A stretch of 64,000 nucleotides of DNA from Acidimicrobiaceae bacterium (GTDB taxonomy: Bacteria; Actinomycetota; Acidimicrobiia; Acidimicrobiales; UBA8190): the NCBI GenBank assembly GCA_003151475.1, contig PLXQ01000030.1, forward strand, positions 1 through 64,000, written 5' to 3'. The notes under the pieces were generated by a model. The model was not told the DNA's origin. It saw only the letters and a program-made list of their open reading frames with translations, and did not search any database. This document shows positions 60,907 through 64,000 of this stretch, one piece after another. The position numbers and the translations under genes are program-made. Each line of letters starts with the position of its first letter. Positions within the stretch are counted from its first letter, which is position 1.

Positions 60907-61788
60907 TCACTGTGCCGCCTTCGCTCGGGCCGCCTGCTCCGTGGTCTCGCGGACCGCCGCCTGGTAGCCCGGCTCGTCGACCTCGAGGTAGCGCGCCGAG
61001 AAGACCTTCCAGGCATCGGCGTCGGCGCCCGAGCCGGCGTACTGCTTCTGGAAAGCCTCGTCGCGGTCGTAGTCGGGCGGACAGGAGGTGAAGTGCGCGC
61101 CAAGGCGAACCTCGGCCACGGCGTCGGTGAGAAGACGGTTGATGGTGACGGTCTGGATCGGACCTTCATCGAGGAGCGCTCCGGGGGCGACGATCTTCTC
61201 GGCCGTGACGAAGCGCCGGGTGGCCGCTCCCAGGAAGAGCTCGTCGAAGAAGGGATCGGGTCCGAGGATCTGACCGTTGCCGTGGGTGTCGGCCCGGTTG
61301 AGATGGACGAAGGCGGCATCGAGGACGAGGGCGGGCATGGCCACGAGCTCTTCGCCGTCGGCGTAGGGGGAGGTGACGGTGCGGAGTTCGGGGTTCACAG
61401 CCATGACGTCGGAGCCGAGACCGGCGCGGGTGGGGAGGAAGGGGACGCGCTGGGAGGCGGCCAGAAGGCCCAGGTAGAACATGCCTTCGTCGACCTCCAT
61501 GGCCCCGATGGTGCCCTGTTGGCGCGCGGCACGGAAGTGGGGGTCGAGGGCGATGGAGTCGAGGGTGACGAAGCCGTAGACGACTTTCTTCACGAGGCCG
61601 GCGGCGCAGAGGAGGCCGACGTCGGGGCCACCGTAAGAGACGACGGTGAGATCGCCGATGCCGGCGCGGAGAATGGCCCGGACGACAGCCATGGGCTTGC
61701 GTCGCGACCCCCAGCCGCCGAAGCCGACGGTCATGCCCGGTCGGAGCTCGGCCACGATCTCGTCGAGGCTGGCGCGCTTATCGACCAT
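60907..61788 (-). CDS. ipdA: IpdA-like CoA-transferase-fold subunit
   Basis: 293 residues. MTVGFGGWGSRRKPMAVVRA, LTVVSYGGPDVGLLCAAGLV, VYGFVTLDSIALDPHF, AMEVDEGMFYLGL, FLPTRAGLGSDV and LVAMPALVLDAAFVHLNRAD follow mycobacterial IpdA (Rv3551) nearly segment by segment. IpdA and IpdB form a ring-opening hydrolase in steroid ring C/D degradation. It begins three bases after the echA20 stop and is followed by ipdB. Confidence 0.9.
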   Translation of the reverse strand: MVDKRASLDEIVAELRPGMTVGFGGWGSRRKPMAVVRAILRAGIGDLTVVSYGGPDVGLLCAAGLVKKVVYGFVTLDSIALDPHFRAARQQGTIGAMEVDEGMFYLGLLAASQRVPFLPTRAGLGSDVMAVNPELRTVTSPYADGEELVAMPALVLDAAFVHLNRADTHGNGQILGPDPFFDELFLGAATRRFVTAEKIVAPGALLDEGPIQTVTINRLLTDAVAEVRLGAHFTSCPPDYDRDEAFQKQYAGSGADADAWKVFSARYLEVDEPGYQAAVRETTEQAARAKAAQ

Positions 61789-61791
61789 GGT

Positions 61792-62550
61792 TCACTTCGA
61801 GACGTTCGGGTCGCGCTTCTCGACGAAGGCGGCGCGCTGTTCGTCGGCCACGCCCGAGACATGGAGCTCGTAGGTGAAGCCCTGCTCGAAGCGGTAGGAG
61901 CGCTTCACGTCGACGGGATCGATGCCGTTGAGCGATTCCTTGGCCCGGCGGATGATGGTGGGGCTCTTGGCGGCGATGACGGCGGCGACTTCGTAGGCGG
62001 CGTCGACCAGCGCGTCACGGGGAACGACGCGGAGAACCGAGCCGTAGTGGTGGAGCTCGGCCGCCGTGGCCGTGGTGGCGGTGTAGACCATCTGGCGCAT
62101 CTTGTGTTGGGGAACGAGGCGGGCCAGATGGGTCGCCGCGCCGAGTGCGCCGCGGTCGACCTCGGGCAGACCGAAGGTGGCGTCGTCGGAGGCGACCACG
62201 ATGTCGGCGTTGCCGCAGAGACCGATGCCGCCGCCCAGGCAGAAACCGTGGACGGCGGCGACGACGGGGACCTCGCAGTCGTAGACGGCGGCGAAGGCCG
62301 CCGCGCAGCCGCGGTTGACACCGACCAGGGCGGCGTCGCCGACGGCCTGGATCTCCTTGATGTCGACGCCGGCGCAGAAGCCGCGACCCTCGGCCCGGAG
62401 AATGACGACCCGGGTATCGGGATTGCGGCCGGCGGCCAGGACGGCGTCGGCCAGGGCGAACCAGCCGGCGACGTCGAGAGCATTGACCGGAGGGGCGTCG
62501 ATCACCACCTCGGCCGTGCCGGGCAGGCGTTCATGGGTCTCGATGGTCAT
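61792..62550 (-). CDS. echA20: EchA20-like enoyl-CoA hydratase/isomerase-family hydrolase
   Basis: 252 residues from ATG 62550. Crotonase fold: VVIDAPPVNALDVAGWFALA, ILRAEGRGFCAGVDIKEIQA, HGFCLGGGIGLCGNADIVVA, FGLPEVDRGALGAATHLARL and a final FEQGFTYELHVSGVADEQRA, which match mycobacterial EchA20 (Rv3550). EchA20 hydrolyses ring D of HIEC-CoA before IpdAB. First gene of echA20-ipdA-ipdB-ipdC; a one-mismatch operator lies 20 bases upstream. Confidence 0.9.
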   Translation of the reverse strand: MTIETHERLPGTAEVVIDAPPVNALDVAGWFALADAVLAAGRNPDTRVVILRAEGRGFCAGVDIKEIQAVGDAALVGVNRGCAAAFAAVYDCEVPVVAAVHGFCLGGGIGLCGNADIVVASDDATFGLPEVDRGALGAATHLARLVPQHKMRQMVYTATTATAAELHHYGSVLRVVPRDALVDAAYEVAAVIAAKSPTIIRRAKESLNGIDPVDVKRSYRFEQGFTYELHVSGVADEQRAAFVEKRDPNVSK

Positions 62551-62570
62551 GGATGGCTCAAGATCCTCAT

Positions 62571-62585
62571 CTGATGAAGCGTCAG
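62571..62585. promoter_or_regulatory. CTGAC-N5-GTCAG-type operator (one mismatch), echA20/SDR divergon
   Basis: CTGATGAAGCGTCAG, with CTGAT for CTGAC; flanks AT-/-GA as in other copies. It lies 20 bases upstream of the echA20 ATG and about 100 bases before the divergent SDR start. Confidence 0.55.
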
Positions 62586-62688
62586 GAAACGTGGCGAGGA
62601 TAGGCCAGGCGGGCGAGCTTCGGTAGTTTGTCGTCCTGGTCCAGAAGCTGGCCCGGACGCCGGCCCACGAGCCGGCCAGGAGGCACCG

Positions 62689-63516
62689 GTGAACTCCGAG
62701 AAAGCAGCGAACCCGCTCGACTTCAGCGGCAAGGTGGTGGTGGTGACCGGCGGAGCGCGCGGGGTGGGCCGCGGGATCAGCGAGAGCTTCCTGGCCGCCG
62801 GCGCCGAGGTGGTGATCTGCGGACGCAGCGAACCGGCGGCTGCCGATCTGCCGGCCCACGGGGGCAGGAGGGCGGTGTTCGTGCAGGCCGATGTGCGCGA
62901 CGCCGAACAGGCCGGCGCGGTGATCGAGCAGACGAGCGGACGGTTCGGTCGGCTCGACGTACTCGTGAACAATGCCGGCGGATCGCCGGCGGTACCGGCG
63001 GCCGAGGCATCGGCCCGGTTCATCTCCCAGGTGATCGCGCTGAACCTGGTGGCGCCCTTCTACTGCGCCCAGGCGGCCAACCGGGTCATGCAGGAGCAGA
63101 GCGAGGGAGGCTCGATCGTGAACATCGGCAGCGTCTCGGGGCTCCGGCCCTCGCCCGGGACCGCCGCCTACGGCGCCGCCAAAGCGGGACTGATCAACCT
63201 GACGCGGAGCCTGGCCGTGGAGTGGGCGCCCAAGGTGCGGGTGAACTGCGTGGTGGCCGGGATGGTGGCCACCGAAGCGGCCGACGACCACTACGGGGGA
63301 GCCGTCGGGCTGGCGGCGGTTGCGGCCACCGTGCCTCTGGGCCGGCTGGGCACGCCCGACGACGTGGCCGGGGTCTGCCTCTTTCTGGCCTCCCCCCTGG
63401 CCGGCTATCTGTCGGGGGCCGAGGTCGTGGTCCACGGGGGCGGCGAGTGGCCCGCCTTCCTGACCGCGGTGGAGTCCGGGGCCGGTGACCGCTCGGAACC
63501 TCGCCCCGGCGGGTGA
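62689..63516 (+). CDS. Short-chain dehydrogenase/reductase next to the ipd cluster
   Basis: 275 residues from GTG 62689, with AGGAGGCACC upstream. Classical SDR: VVVTGGARGVGRGISES, VLVNNAGGSP, then SVSGLRPSPGTAAYGAAKAG with Ser-Tyr-Lys, and LFLASPLAGYLSGAEVVVHG. Position matches the mycobacterial SDR (Rv3549c) divergent from echA20. Probably oxidises or reduces a hydroxyl on a ring C/D intermediate. Polar C-terminal tail of about 18 residues. Confidence 0.88.
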   Translation: MNSEKAANPLDFSGKVVVVTGGARGVGRGISESFLAAGAEVVICGRSEPAAADLPAHGGRRAVFVQADVRDAEQAGAVIEQTSGRFGRLDVLVNNAGGSPAVPAAEASARFISQVIALNLVAPFYCAQAANRVMQEQSEGGSIVNIGSVSGLRPSPGTAAYGAAKAGLINLTRSLAVEWAPKVRVNCVVAGMVATEAADDHYGGAVGLAAVAATVPLGRLGTPDDVAGVCLFLASPLAGYLSGAEVVVHGGGEWPAFLTAVESGAGDRSEPRPGG

Positions 63517-63604
63517 CAGCCGGTGAGGGTCGAAAGCCGGTGAAGAACAGTCAAAAGGGTGACAAGGTGCAGACGGGCACTCCGACGTGCTCTGATAGCG
63601 GCTC

Positions 63605-64000
63605 GTGAAACTCGCCGTTCCCACAGAGACCCGTGCCGGTGAACGGCGGGTGGCCATGATTCCCGACGTCGCCGGGAGGCTGACGGGCGCCGGCGTGGAC
63701 GTGGCCGTGCAGGCCGGAGCGGGGTCCGAAGCCCACTTCAGCGATGCCGCCTACGCCGAGAAGGGCGCCAGCGTGGTGGCCGGCGTGGCCGAGCTGATGG
63801 CGGGGGCGGCCGCCGTGGCCAAGGTGCAGGCCCCCACCCCCGACGAGGTGGCCGGCGCCCCCGAGGGGGTCACCGTGGTGAGTTTCTTCCAGCCCGGGGC
63901 CCAGCTCGACACGGTGAAGGCACTGGTGGAAAGGCGGGCCACGGCCTTCAGCCTCGACCTGCTGCCGCGGATCAGCCGGGCCCAGTCCATGGACGCGCTG
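63605..64000 (+). CDS. NAD(P) transhydrogenase subunit alpha / alanine dehydrogenase-like, N-terminal part
   Basis: 132 codons to the window edge from GTG 63605. KLAVPTETRAGERRVAMIPD with the conserved GERRVA segment, AGAGSEAHFSDAAYAEKGAS, and VVSFFQPGAQLDTVKALVER are typical of the AlaDh/PNT N-terminal domain. PntA length would fit, but the NAD-binding part is outside. 88 bases after the SDR stop on the same strand. Confidence 0.85.
   Translation, partial: MKLAVPTETRAGERRVAMIPDVAGRLTGAGVDVAVQAGAGSEAHFSDAAYAEKGASVVAGVAELMAGAAAVAKVQAPTPDEVAGAPEGVTVVSFFQPGAQLDTVKALVERRATAFSLDLLPRISRAQSMDAL

Overview
The window is high-GC, densely packed, mostly operonic bacterial DNA. The gene content points to an actinobacterium, most likely an uncultured member of the Acidimicrobiia or a relative. 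It has an F420-type LLM oxidoreductase, a KstR-like TetR regulator, many Ltp-type thiolase-like proteins paired with DUF35 OB-fold proteins, CaiB-type CoA transferases, FadE pairs, and a gltX / tRNA-Gln / tRNA-Glu cluster like that of other Actinobacteria. The lineage is an inference; there is no rRNA gene here.

Layout. 0-2.2 kb: the end of a nucleotidyltransferase-like gene, then a small GC-poorer segment bounded by a 44-bp copy of the tRNA-Glu 3' end and the intact tRNA-Glu. It carries one sugar-binding lipoprotein gene and no visible integrase. 2.5-8.3 kb: tRNA-Gln, a YdcF-like protein, gltX, a 3Fe-4S ferredoxin, and a tightly overlapping DUF35-DUF35-thiolase-thiolase operon preceded by a KstR-like box. 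8.3-16 kb: a DUF2079 membrane protein, a two-gene ABC exporter, a zinc alcohol dehydrogenase, two divergent TetR regulators, pdxH and a membrane/PASTA-like protein. 16-24 kb: an envelope/secreted block with a triple neocarzinostatin-like protein, a cyclase-family hydrolase and three tandem paralogous secreted Ig-like proteins. 24-29 kb: an N-acyl-D-amino-acid deacylase-like enzyme with an aldehyde dehydrogenase, divergent from a thiolase/DUF35 pair. 29.5-31.4 kb: a decayed DUF222/HNH (13E12-family) gene split by a 693-bp insertion that carries a Met/Trp-rich membrane-anchored protein gene. 31.5-41.8 kb: a zinc-ribbon protein, a SIMPL protein, an LLM oxidoreductase, an acyl-CoA dehydrogenase pair, two amidohydrolases, an SGNH-like protein that has lost its nucleophile, and an NRDE protein. 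41.9-48 kb: two CoA transferases and two more thiolase/DUF35 modules. 48-53.6 kb: small proteins, an acyl-CoA ligase, an alpha/beta hydrolase and a ligand-binding protein without a signal peptide. 53.6-64 kb: an acyl-CoA dehydrogenase pair, a FadA6-like thiolase, and ipdC-ipdB-ipdA-echA20 next to a divergent SDR, in the order known from the Mycobacterium tuberculosis steroid ring C/D locus. A truncated transhydrogenase/alanine-dehydrogenase-like gene ends the window.

How it fits together. Most genes are CoA-ester catabolism: activation, dehydrogenation, hydration, retro-aldol or thiolytic cleavage, and hydrolytic ring opening. Steroid or sterol-like substrates are the best guess. The strongest new signal is a palindrome, CTGAC-N5-GTCAG, a short distance upstream of a start codon in at least five units: the TetR pair, the ALDH/thiolase divergon, an amidohydrolase, the FadE/FadA6 divergon and the echA20-ipdABC/SDR divergon. 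This suggests one TetR-controlled regulon spread over the window.
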